Shown in pieces: positions 1 to 7,249 of a DNA stretch of 64,000 nucleotides (within the stretch, counting starts at the first letter, position 1; each line of letters begins with the position of its first letter). A program made the translations under genes and the position numbers. The notes below the pieces were generated by a model. It saw nothing but the letters and a program-made list of their open reading frames with translations, searched no databases and had not been told where the DNA came from. The DNA lies in contig DAHVMA010000088.1 in the NCBI GenBank assembly GCA_027320105.1, positions 1 to 64,000 on the forward strand. The letters run 5' to 3'. The DNA comes from JAKAQB01 sp027320105. GTDB lineage: Bacteria; Actinomycetota; Acidimicrobiia; Acidimicrobiales; Palsa-688.

Positions 1-36
1 GGTGCATTGAGTGGCGCTTCCTGCCCCGAATGCACC
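1..36. repeat. Inverted repeat (8-bp arms)
   Basis: GGTGCATT at 1-8 and AATGCACC at 29-36 are perfect inverted repeats around a 20-nt spacer. They lie about 70 bp beyond the stop of the minus-strand sunset-domain gene, so this could be part of a terminator or an operator of a gene outside the window. There is no T-run. Nothing else was recognised in 1-105. Confidence 0.3.
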
Positions 37-105
37 GACCTCGACGAAGGTGACGCCAACTGGGACCTCAGCCGAACATGGGGCGCCGGAGCTGAGGGCT
101 GCGGT

Positions 106-498
106 TCAGCGGCTGGCGCGCCGGAACCCGTCCGCCTCGGCGGCCTCGGCGCCGGCGTAGCAGCGGTCGGCACCTGTCCTCCCGTACGCCGCCATGCCCG
201 GCAGGTGGAACACCCTGCTGCGGAGCTTCGCCTTGACTGGGTGGCTGGATGGGCACGCCCCGCCGTCGAGCGGCGCGACCCAGGTCCGGCCGGCGCTCGC
301 CGGCGGATCGGCGGCTGCCGGCTCCCCTGCCGGCGGGCGCGGAGCCGATCCGTCGCGGCCGGGCAAGTCCGGCCAGGGTTCCGCCGGCGGCACTGCCAGC
401 CGGCGACGTCCCGCCCGCTCGAGGAGGGTGAGGCGCAGGACCCAGCCGGCGCCGGCGAGGATCACCGCCACGAGGACCCAGCGAATGAGCCGGCGCAC
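106..498 (-). CDS. Sunset-domain membrane-anchored protein
   Basis: 130 aa. Residues about 5-25 form one hydrophobic segment, an N-terminal anchor or signal anchor, followed by a proline/alanine-rich linker. The C-terminal part (HPVKAKL..FHLPG..Y.RT..DRCY...AEAEADGFR) matches the short domain that public annotation calls 'sunset', common in actinobacterial secreted or DNA-uptake-related proteins. The function of the domain is not established. The GTG start at 498 is supported by a TAGCGT element (505-510) six bases upstream and the lack of a ribosome binding site. It lies downstream of leuD on the same strand; in mycobacteria this position after leuD is held by hupB, which is not seen here. 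Confidence 0.8.
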   Translation of the reverse strand: MRRLIRWVLVAVILAGAGWVLRLTLLERAGRRRLAVPPAEPWPDLPGRDGSAPRPPAGEPAAADPPASAGRTWVAPLDGGACPSSHPVKAKLRSRVFHLPGMAAYGRTGADRCYAGAEAAEADGFRRASR

Positions 499-504
499 GG
501 CTGA

Positions 505-510
505 ACGCTA
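505..510 (-). promoter_or_regulatory. TAGCGT -10 element, leaderless
   Basis: TAGCGT on the minus strand, six bases before the GTG of the sunset-domain gene. It fits the TA-N3-T pattern repeated across the window. Confidence 0.45.
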
Positions 511-580
511 CCGGGTCGGATGCCTCGCCGTCTCGGTCTCCGCACCGCTGGTCACTCCCGATGGCAGCGTGGCTACGTGG

Positions 581-1180
581 CTACGTGCCAGCGGCCCTCG
601 GCAGCCACGCCGGCCGGCGGGACTCGAATGCGTCGATGTCGGCGGCGTGGCGGAGGGTGAGGTCGACGTCGTCGAGGCCCTCGAGGAGGCGGTGCTGGGT
701 GAAGGTGTCCATGCCGAACGGTGCCTCGAGGCCGGCGGCCGGTGCAGCGACGACCAGGCGCTCGACGTCCACCGTGACCTCCAGGGCGGCGTCGGCGAGG
801 ACAGCGTCGAGCAGCGCCCGCCCGAAGGCGGCGTCCACCTCGGCGGGAACCAGCCCTCCCTTGGTGGCGTTGTTGCGGAAGATGTCCCCGAAGCGGGGGG
901 ACACCACCGCCTGGAAGCCGTAATCCTGCAGGGCCCATACGGCGTGCTCGCGCGACGAGCCGACGCCGAAGTTCGGTCCGGCCACGAGGATGGTCGCGCC
1001 AGCGTGCTCCGGCTGGTTCAGCACGAAGGCACGGTCGTCCCGCCACTCGGCGAACAGGCCCCGCCCGAAGCCGGTGCGCTCCACCCGCTTCAGCCAGTCG
1101 CTCGGGATGATCTGGTCGGTGTCGACATCGCTGCGGTCGAGGGGGACAGCGGTGCCGGTGACGGCTCGGACGGCTTCCAT
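581..1180 (-). CDS. leuD: 3-isopropylmalate dehydratase small subunit
   Basis: 199 aa, the normal length of LeuD. With LeuC it isomerises 2-isopropylmalate to 3-isopropylmalate in leucine biosynthesis in the cytosol. The N-terminus (VDTDQIIPSDWLK near residues 19-31), the GPNFGVGSSREHAVWAL block (residues about 68-84) and FGDIFRNNATKGGL are diagnostic of the swivel domain family. It follows leuC with 75 bp between them and is probably co-transcribed with it. The start ATG has no clear ribosome binding site. Confidence 0.95.
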   Translation of the reverse strand: MEAVRAVTGTAVPLDRSDVDTDQIIPSDWLKRVERTGFGRGLFAEWRDDRAFVLNQPEHAGATILVAGPNFGVGSSREHAVWALQDYGFQAVVSPRFGDIFRNNATKGGLVPAEVDAAFGRALLDAVLADAALEVTVDVERLVVAAPAAGLEAPFGMDTFTQHRLLEGLDDVDLTLRHAADIDAFESRRPAWLPRAAGT

Positions 1181-1255
1181 GGGGGTGGCTCCGGGATCGG
1201 TGCTGGGTGACCGGCGGCGGCCGGCTGGGCGGGTGGGTGGGTGGTCGGCGGCGGT

Positions 1256-2656
1256 TCAGCCGAGGTCGGTGGGGGCGGCGAAGTGCCCGGCGACCGCGGT
1301 GGCGGCCGCCACGGCGGGTGAGACGAGGTGTGTCCTTCCCCCCCTTCCCTGGCGGCCCTCGAAGTTGCGGTTGGACGTCGACGCCGACCGCTCCCTGGGG
1401 GCGAGCTTGTCCGGGTTCATCGCCAGGCACATCGAGCAACCCGGCAGGCGCCACTCGAACCCGGCGGCCGTGAACAGCCGGTCCAGGCCCTCTGCCTCGG
1501 CCTGGGCCCTCACAGGCCCGCTGCCGGGCACGGCGAGGGCGCGCACGCCGGCGGCGACGTGCCGGCCTTCGAGAACAGCCGCGGCGGCGCGGAGGTCCTC
1601 GAGGCGTGAGTTGGTGCACGAACCGATGAACACGGTGTCGACCGGCACGTCGCGCATCGGCGTCCCGGCGCTGAGGCCCATGTAGGCCAGGGCGCGCCGC
1701 GCCGCCTCCGCCGCGCCCGGATCGTCGAAGGCGTCCGGGTCGGGAACGGCGCCGTCGACGGTCACCACCTGGGCCGGGTTGGTACCCCACGTGACATGAG
1801 GGCGCACGGAGGTGGCGTCGATCTCCACGGTCCGGTCGAAGGCGGCGCCGCCGTCGGTGCTGAGCGAGCGCCAGTCGTCCAGGGCCTGCTCCCAGTCGGC
1901 ACCCCCGGGCGCGTACGGTCGGCCCTCCAGGTAGGCGAAGGTCGTGTCGTCGGGCGCGACCATCCCGGCCCGGGCACCGGCCTCGATGGACATGTTGCAG
2001 ACGGTCATCCGGCCTTCCATGGAAAGGTCGCGGATGGCGGAGCCCCGGTACTCGATCACGTGGCCGATGCCGCCGCCGGTGCCGATGCGGCCGATGACCG
2101 CCAGGACGAGGTCCTTGGCGCTGACGCCGGGGGGCGGGTCGCCCTCCACTTCCACCGCCATCGTCCTGGCGCGCCGCTGCGGCAGGGTCTGGGTGGCCAG
2201 GACGTGCTCGACCTCACTGGTGCCGATGCCGAACGCCAGGGCCCCGAACGCGCCGTGCGTCGAGGTGTGGGAGTCCCCGCATACGATCGTCATCCCCGGC
2301 TGCGTGAGGCCGAGCTCCGGTCCGATCACGTGGACGATCCCCTGGTGAGGATCGCCCATCGGGAACAGCCGGATGCCGAACTCGTCGCAGTTGCGGGTCA
2401 GCACGTCCAGTTGCGTGGCGGAGACGGGGTCCTCGACCGGCCCCGGGGTGGTCGGCACGTTGTGATCGGCCGTGGCGACGGTGAGCTCCGGGCGGCGCGG
2501 GCGCCGCCCGGTCAGGCGGAGCCCGTCGAACGCCTGCGGCGAGGTGACCTCGTGGACGAGGTGCAGGTCGATGTAGAGGAGGTCAGGCTCCCCCGGGGTG
2601 GCCCGCACGACGTGGCGTTGCCACACCTTCTCGGCCAGGGTGCGGCGATCAGTCAT
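1256..2656 (-). CDS. leuC: 3-isopropylmalate dehydratase large subunit
   Basis: 466 aa, full length. This aconitase-family subunit carries the [4Fe-4S] cluster. The three ligands are visible as Cys347 (GSCTNSRLEDL), Cys407 and Cys410 (CSMC), at the positions known from enterobacterial LeuC. Substrate-site blocks CGDSHTSTHGAFGALAFGIG and SNRNFEGRQG are intact. The ATG at 2656 has a purine-rich ribosome binding region (GAAGGTGAG). It is divergent from the IclR gene, with only 36 bp between the start codons, so the regulator probably binds in that space. Confidence 0.96.
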   Translation of the reverse strand: MTDRRTLAEKVWQRHVVRATPGEPDLLYIDLHLVHEVTSPQAFDGLRLTGRRPRRPELTVATADHNVPTTPGPVEDPVSATQLDVLTRNCDEFGIRLFPMGDPHQGIVHVIGPELGLTQPGMTIVCGDSHTSTHGAFGALAFGIGTSEVEHVLATQTLPQRRARTMAVEVEGDPPPGVSAKDLVLAVIGRIGTGGGIGHVIEYRGSAIRDLSMEGRMTVCNMSIEAGARAGMVAPDDTTFAYLEGRPYAPGGADWEQALDDWRSLSTDGGAAFDRTVEIDATSVRPHVTWGTNPAQVVTVDGAVPDPDAFDDPGAAEAARRALAYMGLSAGTPMRDVPVDTVFIGSCTNSRLEDLRAAAAVLEGRHVAAGVRALAVPGSGPVRAQAEAEGLDRLFTAAGFEWRLPGCSMCLAMNPDKLAPRERSASTSNRNFEGRQGRGGRTHLVSPAVAAATAVAGHFAAPTDLG

Positions 2657-2678
2657 TCCACCGTCTCACCTTCTGAGA

Positions 2679-2684
2679 TAGAGT
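2679..2684 (+). promoter_or_regulatory. TAGAGT -10 element for iclR, leaderless
   Basis: TAGAGT lies eight bases before GTG 2693, inside the leuC/iclR divergent gap. The overlapping GAGA..TCTC dyad (2674-2687 region) could be an operator, which is inference. It decides the IclR start. Confidence 0.45.
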
Positions 2685-2692
2685 CTCGCTTC

Positions 2693-3367
2693 GTGGGAGC
2701 AAGTCTAGAGGAGACGGTCCGCAGCGGGGTGGGCGTGGTCGACAAGACCGTCGCCATACTCGACACCCTGGAGCGCCGGCCGTGCTCGCTCTCAGAGTTG
2801 GCGTCGTCCACCGCGATGCCGCGGGCGACCGCTCACCGCCTCGCTGTCGCCCTGGAGCGCCACGGCCTGGTTGACCGCGATGGCGCGGGACGGTTCCTGC
2901 TGGGCCCCCGACTGGCGGTGCTCGGTCGGGAGGCCGGACGGGGCGCTCGGAGCCTCGCCGAGGCGGCCGGCCCCGCCCTGGCGGAGCTGCGCGACCGCAC
3001 GGGCGAGAGCACCCAGCTCTACGTCCCGGCGGGGGACCGGCGGGTGTGCGTGGTGTCGCTGGAGTCACCGCACGGGTTGCGGACGATCGTGCCGGTGGGG
3101 GCGTCCCTGCCGATGGACAGAGGGTCAGCGGGAAAGGTCCTCGGTCCCGGCGCCAGCTCGCAGCGACGGGGCTGGGCCGAGAGTGTGGAGGAGCGTGAGC
3201 GGGGCGTGGCATCGGTCTCCGCACCGGTGGTCTTCGACGGCGCCGTGGTGGCCGCCGTGTCGGTGTCCGGGCCGATCGAGCGCACCACCCGCCGGCCGGG
3301 TCGGCGCTACGGCGCCGCCGTGGTCCTGGCCGCCCGGGCGGTCGAGCGCCGGCTGGCAGGCGACTGA
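2693..3367 (+). CDS. IclR-family regulator (NdgR/LtbR-like)
   Basis: 224 aa when started at GTG 2693. The N-terminal winged helix (residues about 10-72: VGVVDKTVAILDTLE..CSLSELASSTAMPRATAHRLAVALERHGLV) is followed by the IclR effector domain (ESTQLYVPAGDRRVCVVSLESPHGLRTIVPVG). In Streptomyces (NdgR) and Corynebacterium (LtbR), IclR proteins divergent from leuCD control leucine biosynthesis; the same layout here suggests the same role. GTG 2693 is preferred because of the TAGAGT element eight bases upstream. GTG 2729 is an alternative with an AGGAG sequence further upstream. Confidence 0.88.
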   Translation: MGASLEETVRSGVGVVDKTVAILDTLERRPCSLSELASSTAMPRATAHRLAVALERHGLVDRDGAGRFLLGPRLAVLGREAGRGARSLAEAAGPALAELRDRTGESTQLYVPAGDRRVCVVSLESPHGLRTIVPVGASLPMDRGSAGKVLGPGASSQRRGWAESVEERERGVASVSAPVVFDGAVVAAVSVSGPIERTTRRPGRRYGAAVVLAARAVERRLAGD

Positions 3368-3517
3368 CGGCCATTCACCGGGGAATACGAGGACCGAACC
3401 CTCCTGCTGCGTCACGGGCACGCAGCGCCCCGCACGCCACCGTCCACCCTGGCCCGTCCGGCGCGGTCGTCCTGGTCGGCCGGCAAGGGGCGCCGGCAGC
3501 CCGCCAGGTGGTGGTAG

Positions 3518-3544
3518 CGCAACAAAGGCACCGCAACAAAGGCA
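3518..3544 (+). repeat. 13-bp direct repeat upstream of gntR promoter
   Basis: CGCAACAAAGGCA occurs at 3518-3530 and again at 3532-3544, ending nine bases before the -35 hexamer of the gntR promoter. The position suits a regulator binding site. The rest of 3368-3517 showed no gene or clear signal. Confidence 0.5.
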
Positions 3545-3553
3545 GGGGGAGCC

Positions 3554-3582
3554 TTGACGACGGGGCTCCATGGGGTTATGGT
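3554..3582 (+). promoter_or_regulatory. Sigma70-type promoter of the gntR cassette
   Basis: TTGACG (3554-3559), a 17-bp spacer and TATGGT (3577-3582) form a near-consensus promoter; transcription should start near 3589. A CTAG tetranucleotide sits at about +1 (3588-3591). CTAG-centred operators are known for some HutC/UTRA-type GntR regulators such as DasR, so autoregulation is possible. Confidence 0.65.
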
Positions 3583-3605
3583 CCGTTCTAGGGAGGAGAG
3601 GTCGG

Positions 3606-4382
3606 ATGTCTGTCCACTCGTTTGAGCCTGACTCAGCACTACGGAGGCGGACCGATGTGGCCCGTGAGGAGCTGCTCAGGAACATCCTCACATCCCGTCA
3701 ACCGGGAGATCGGCTGGCGTCGGAGGTGGAGCTGAGCAAGATGTTGGGCGTGAGTCGTGCCTCCGTCCGGGAGGCGCTCGCCAAGCTGGCTGCCGAGGGA
3801 GTGGTCGAACGTCGGTGGGGGGATGGGACTTTTGTGGCGCCTGCAAAGAGCCACATGGTCGCCCGGCTCGAGGAGCTGGCGCCGCTGAGCGAGATCATCA
3901 CCCGCCACGGCCACTCTTGCGAGGTGGAGGTCGTGGAGGTCTGCCGGAAGACCGGACCCTCCGCAGCCCACGAGCTGCTCGAGGTGCCCGCCAATCACGC
4001 GATCTGGTCCATCAGCCGGGTGTACGTCGTTGACGGGGAACGTGCCCTCCACGTACAGGACTTCGTACCCGGCGTGCTCAACGGCAAGTCGTTCGACGCG
4101 AGCACGGTGACCCAGGACCTCCTGCCCTTGCTCGCTCGCGAGTACGGGGTCACGGTGACGCATGCGGTCACCACCCTCGAGCCCGCTCGGCCGAGCGCCG
4201 GGGTGGCTTCGCAGCTGGGCACATCTCGGGGGACGGTCCTGTTGCGGATTCGCCAGACCGCGTTTGCCTCGAGCCCTGCGCAGCCAGTCATTCACACAGT
4301 GGGGCTCTCCCATCCCAAGCGCTTCGCGTACACCACCCTGCGGCGTGCCTCGCCCACGGCTGACAGGCAGCACAACGACTAG
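3606..4382 (+). CDS. GntR-family regulator with UTRA domain
   Basis: 258 aa. Residues about 10-72 are a GntR winged helix (REELLRNILTSRQPGDRLASEVELSKMLGVSRASVREAL..). Residues about 90-245 form a UTRA ligand-binding domain of the HutC type (WSISRVYVVDGERALHVQDFVPG...LLRIRQTAF). Such proteins usually repress their own locus and release DNA on binding a substrate or catabolite. The ATG at 3606 is fixed by a GGGAGGAGAG ribosome binding site six bases upstream. It is the first gene of a five-gene cassette with an ABC importer and a sulfatase-fold enzyme, which are its likely targets. The ligand is unknown. Confidence 0.9.
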   Translation: MSVHSFEPDSALRRRTDVAREELLRNILTSRQPGDRLASEVELSKMLGVSRASVREALAKLAAEGVVERRWGDGTFVAPAKSHMVARLEELAPLSEIITRHGHSCEVEVVEVCRKTGPSAAHELLEVPANHAIWSISRVYVVDGERALHVQDFVPGVLNGKSFDASTVTQDLLPLLAREYGVTVTHAVTTLEPARPSAGVASQLGTSRGTVLLRIRQTAFASSPAQPVIHTVGLSHPKRFAYTTLRRASPTADRQHND

Positions 4383-4405
4383 TTGCAAATTTGGAGGAGA
4401 GAAAG

Positions 4406-5452
4406 ATGGATCCGAGGCCGATTCCGAACCAAACCTCGCAGCACCGGACAGGGGGACGCGCCACGCGCGTGCTCTCGCTCGGGAAGCGAAACCGCGCTGC
4501 AGGCCTGGCGCTCGCGGGAGTGTTAGCCCTCCTTGTGAGCGCATGCGGGAGCTCGACTTCGGCTCCCGCCAAGTCGCACCCGGCCCCTGTGACCTTTGCG
4601 GTCAGTGAGGACCTCTTCGGCCAGGCGATCGTGGCCAATGCCAGGGGCTACTTTGCCGGCCACGGCATCAAGGCCACGGTCACCAACTACTCCACCGGTG
4701 TGGCCACGTTGGAGGCCGCGCTCACGGGTCGCGCCGACTTCGCGGCCGCGCTGGCGTTCCCGACTCTGACCTATCTGAAGAGCCACGCACTGGTCATCCT
4801 GGCCGCGGACATGCATCCTGCGCCGGGCTTCTACTCCCTTGCCCTGCGAAGCAACCTCGCCTATCCCCACCAGCTCGACAAGGCCACGTGGGGCCTGGAG
4901 ACGGGCACGGACCAGGTCTACCAGACGTCAGCGCTGCTCAAGGCCTACGGGTTCTCCTTCTCGAAGGTCAAGACCGTCTCGTTCTCCGACCAGTTCGGGG
5001 AGATCTCCGCACTCCGAGCAGGAGAGATATCGGGGGCCTTGGTGTACGAACAGGGGATTGCCCAGGCGAAAGCAATCCCTGGGGTCTCGATTTACCCCGA
5101 CGAGCTGAAGTCTGCGATCGAGCCGGCGTACATCGTGGTGAGCCGGAACTATCTGGCGCACAACGAGGGAGTGGTGGTGAGAGCTCTTCAGGCCCTACGC
5201 GAGGCGAACGCCTGGATGCTCCCCAACATGCAGCAGGCAGCCAACATCGTGGGGAAGTTCGTGGGGGCGCCGCCCAGCTCTCTCTACTCCAGCATGAAAG
5301 GTGAGGACTACACCGTGAGCTGGTCGAGCTCGGATCTCAGTGCGTTCAAGTCCATCTCCAAGGTGCTCCTGGAACAGCACCTCACCAACACACTGCCGTC
5401 CACGGCGACGAACATCAACACGACCGCGATCGATGCAGCAGCGAAGAGCTAA
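4406..5452 (+). CDS. ABC importer substrate-binding lipoprotein (NMT1/SsuA-like)
   Basis: 348 aa. Basic N-terminus, hydrophobic stretch and a lipobox VSAC with lipidated Cys47, so it is an extracytoplasmic lipoprotein. The body resembles periplasmic proteins for nitrate, sulfonate, taurine or thiamine precursors: VTFAVSEDLFGQAIVANARGYFAGHGIKATVTNYSTG, then ALTGRADFAAALAFPTL and ..EISALRAGEISGALVYEQ. ATG 4406 has a GGAGGAGAG ribosome binding site. It begins 23 bp after gntR and is followed after 6 bp by the ATPase gene. The substrate cannot be read from sequence; an anion or small organic compound is the family norm. Confidence 0.88.
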   Translation: MDPRPIPNQTSQHRTGGRATRVLSLGKRNRAAGLALAGVLALLVSACGSSTSAPAKSHPAPVTFAVSEDLFGQAIVANARGYFAGHGIKATVTNYSTGVATLEAALTGRADFAAALAFPTLTYLKSHALVILAADMHPAPGFYSLALRSNLAYPHQLDKATWGLETGTDQVYQTSALLKAYGFSFSKVKTVSFSDQFGEISALRAGEISGALVYEQGIAQAKAIPGVSIYPDELKSAIEPAYIVVSRNYLAHNEGVVVRALQALREANAWMLPNMQQAANIVGKFVGAPPSSLYSSMKGEDYTVSWSSSDLSAFKSISKVLLEQHLTNTLPSTATNINTTAIDAAAKS

Positions 5453-5458
5453 GGCCTC

Positions 5459-6295
5459 GTGAGACCGACCCCGTCTGCAGTGATGGCAGATGGCTTGGTT
5501 GAGCACGGCAGGGCAAGGTTCGGAGACCCTCTGGTCGAGCTCGACAGAGTCGGGAAGCAGTTCCAGGACGGGCAGGGCCACTTGACCTGGGTCCTTCGCG
5601 GGCTGTGCCTGGACGTTCGGATGGGGGAGTTCGTGACGATCGTGGGCCCGAGCGGCAGCGGGAAGACCACGCTCCTGCGGCTGGCTGCGGGCATCCTGAA
5701 GCCGTCGGAAGGCGCCGTGACCTTCGCCGGGCAACCGGTTCGCGGACCGGGGCCTGAGCGGGTGATGGTCTTCCAGTCGAGTGAGGCGGCGCTGTTCGAA
5801 TGGCTGACGGCCAGGCAGAACGTGGAGTTCGGTCTGCGGGCCATGGGTGTGGGCCGCAAGCTACGAGAGGATCGTGCGGCAGGCGCGCTGCAGCTCGTCG
5901 GGCTCGGCGACCATGCAGGGAAGTTCCCCGATGAGCTCTCCGGAGGAATGCAGCAGCGACTGCAGATCGCCAGGGCCCTTGCGGTGGAGCCGAAGTTGCT
6001 CCTGATGGACGAGCCTCTCGCAGCCCTCGACGCGCAGACCCGCCGGATTCTCCTGCGAGAGCTCGTGCGGATCTGGCAGACCACCCGCACCACGTTCATC
6101 TACGTGACCCACGACATCCGTGAGGCGGTGCTCCTCGGACAGCGAGTCGTCGTGGTGAGCCGCGCCCCTGCGCGGGTAAAGCAGGTGTTGGCGTGCCCAC
6201 TGCCCTATCCCCGCGACGAGTTCGGACCCACCTTCGTCGAGCTCTTCCGGAAGGTCGACCAAGCCATCTCGGAGGAAGTGGGCACCGAGCTGTGA
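5459..6295 (+). CDS. ABC transporter ATPase (SsuB/TauB type)
   Basis: 278 aa. Walker A GPSGSGKTT, Q-loop MVFQSSEAALFEW, signature LSGGMQQR, Walker B LLLMDEP and H-loop VTHD are all present, so it should be active. It energises the adjoining permease. GTG 5459 gives an N-terminal extension of about 20 residues before the family core; GTG 5480 and ATG 5483 in the same frame are possible alternatives. It overlaps the permease start by four bases (GTGA), showing translational coupling. Confidence 0.93.
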   Translation: MRPTPSAVMADGLVEHGRARFGDPLVELDRVGKQFQDGQGHLTWVLRGLCLDVRMGEFVTIVGPSGSGKTTLLRLAAGILKPSEGAVTFAGQPVRGPGPERVMVFQSSEAALFEWLTARQNVEFGLRAMGVGRKLREDRAAGALQLVGLGDHAGKFPDELSGGMQQRLQIARALAVEPKLLLMDEPLAALDAQTRRILLRELVRIWQTTRTTFIYVTHDIREAVLLGQRVVVVSRAPARVKQVLACPLPYPRDEFGPTFVELFRKVDQAISEEVGTEL

Positions 6296-7137
6296 TCCGG
6301 ATCGACCGCGAAGCGCTGGCAGAGGCCACGAGCAAGCCGGGGGAGGTGCCGGCGCGGCCCGGTTCGTGGTTGGTGCGCCACTCCCTGGTGGGGCTCTCGC
6401 TAGGAAGCGTGGTCGTCGTGATAGGAGCCTGGCAACTGGCGTCCACCTACCTGATATCCCCGTTCTTCCTTCCGTCGCCGAGCTCGATCCTGCAGGCGTT
6501 CCAGCACCTCCTGGCCAACGGCCAGTTGGAGCAGGACACAGGAATCAGCCTGTTCCGGATCCTGTCCGGTTGGCTGTTGGGCTCCTTGGTAGGAGCTCCG
6601 GTCGGCTTCCTCCTCGGCACCTCCCGTGTCGCCAAAGCCGTGCTCGACCCGTTCGTCCACTTCCTTCGATTCATCCCAGCCCTGGCGCTGGTGTCGCTGT
6701 TCATGGTCTGGTTCGGGGTCGGCGAGGAATCGAAGATCCTCCTGATCATGTACGCCGTGGCCTTCCTCGTGACAGTCACCACGGCGACGGGCGTAGCCGC
6801 CATCTCCGACGACAAGGTGGCTGCTGCCAAGTGCCTGGGAGCGTCTGGACTAGCGTTGTTCTGGCGGGTTCGTGTCCCGGCAGCGATGCCTCATATCTAT
6901 ACCGCCATGCGATTGGGAATGGCGAATGCGTTCCTGGTCATCATCGCGGTGGAGATCATCGCGGCCAACTCGGGATTGGGCTATCTCATCTGGACGGCGC
7001 GGCTCTACTTCCAGATCTCTTGGATGTTCGTCGGTGTGGTCACGCTGGGTATACTCGGTGTGGTCACGGATCGGCTGTGGAGGCTGCTCGGCCGGACGCT
7101 GCTGCGACGGTACGTGGGAGCATCAGCGCGCTACTAG
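6292..7137 (+). CDS. ABC transporter permease (SsuC/TauC type)
   Basis: 281 aa with about six hydrophobic segments and the binding-protein-dependent transport signature (CLGASGLALFWRVRVPAAMPHIYTAMRLGMANAFLVIIAVEI). It pairs with the ATPase and lipoprotein upstream as one importer of the nitrate/sulfonate/taurine family. The start at GTG 6292 lies in the TGA of the ATPase gene, and GGAGG is found about 15 bases upstream. A longer in-frame reading upstream lies inside the ATPase gene and was not used. Confidence 0.92.
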   Translation: MIRIDREALAEATSKPGEVPARPGSWLVRHSLVGLSLGSVVVVIGAWQLASTYLISPFFLPSPSSILQAFQHLLANGQLEQDTGISLFRILSGWLLGSLVGAPVGFLLGTSRVAKAVLDPFVHFLRFIPALALVSLFMVWFGVGEESKILLIMYAVAFLVTVTTATGVAAISDDKVAAAKCLGASGLALFWRVRVPAAMPHIYTAMRLGMANAFLVIIAVEIIAANSGLGYLIWTARLYFQISWMFVGVVTLGILGVVTDRLWRLLGRTLLRRYVGASARY

Positions 7138-7160
7138 TGCGATGACAACTGAGGACGGCA

Positions 7161-7190
7161 GCTCAGACCGGGTTGGCTCAGACCGAGTTG
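7161..7190 (+). repeat. 15-bp tandem repeat before the sulfatase gene
   Basis: GCTCAGACCGGGTTG (7161-7175) and GCTCAGACCGAGTTG (7176-7190) are adjacent copies with one mismatch. They lie in the 112-bp gap between permease and sulfatase-fold gene. A second short direct repeat, AGAGGTGT, is at 7213-7220 and 7223-7230 around a CTAG. Both are candidates for regulator binding. Confidence 0.5.
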
Positions 7191-7249
7191 GGTTGGGTTG
7201 CCGGAATGGCCGAGAGGTGTCTAGAGGTGTTCGCAATGAGGAGGTTGAA

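Noticed and set aside
573..1790. Long minus-strand frame (405 codons) across leuD and leuC
   Set aside because: Arg/Pro-rich shadow frame of two well-conserved genes in another frame.
1796..2690. N-terminal extension of the IclR frame antisense to leuC
   Set aside because: Reads through the leuC coding region with low-complexity residues; the TAGAGT element and family length support GTG 2693.
7138..7249. tRNA gene in the permease-sulfatase gap
   Set aside because: The sequence CCGGAATGGCCGAGAGGTG looks like part of a tRNA D-arm, but no acceptor stem, anticodon stem or T-loop could be built around it.
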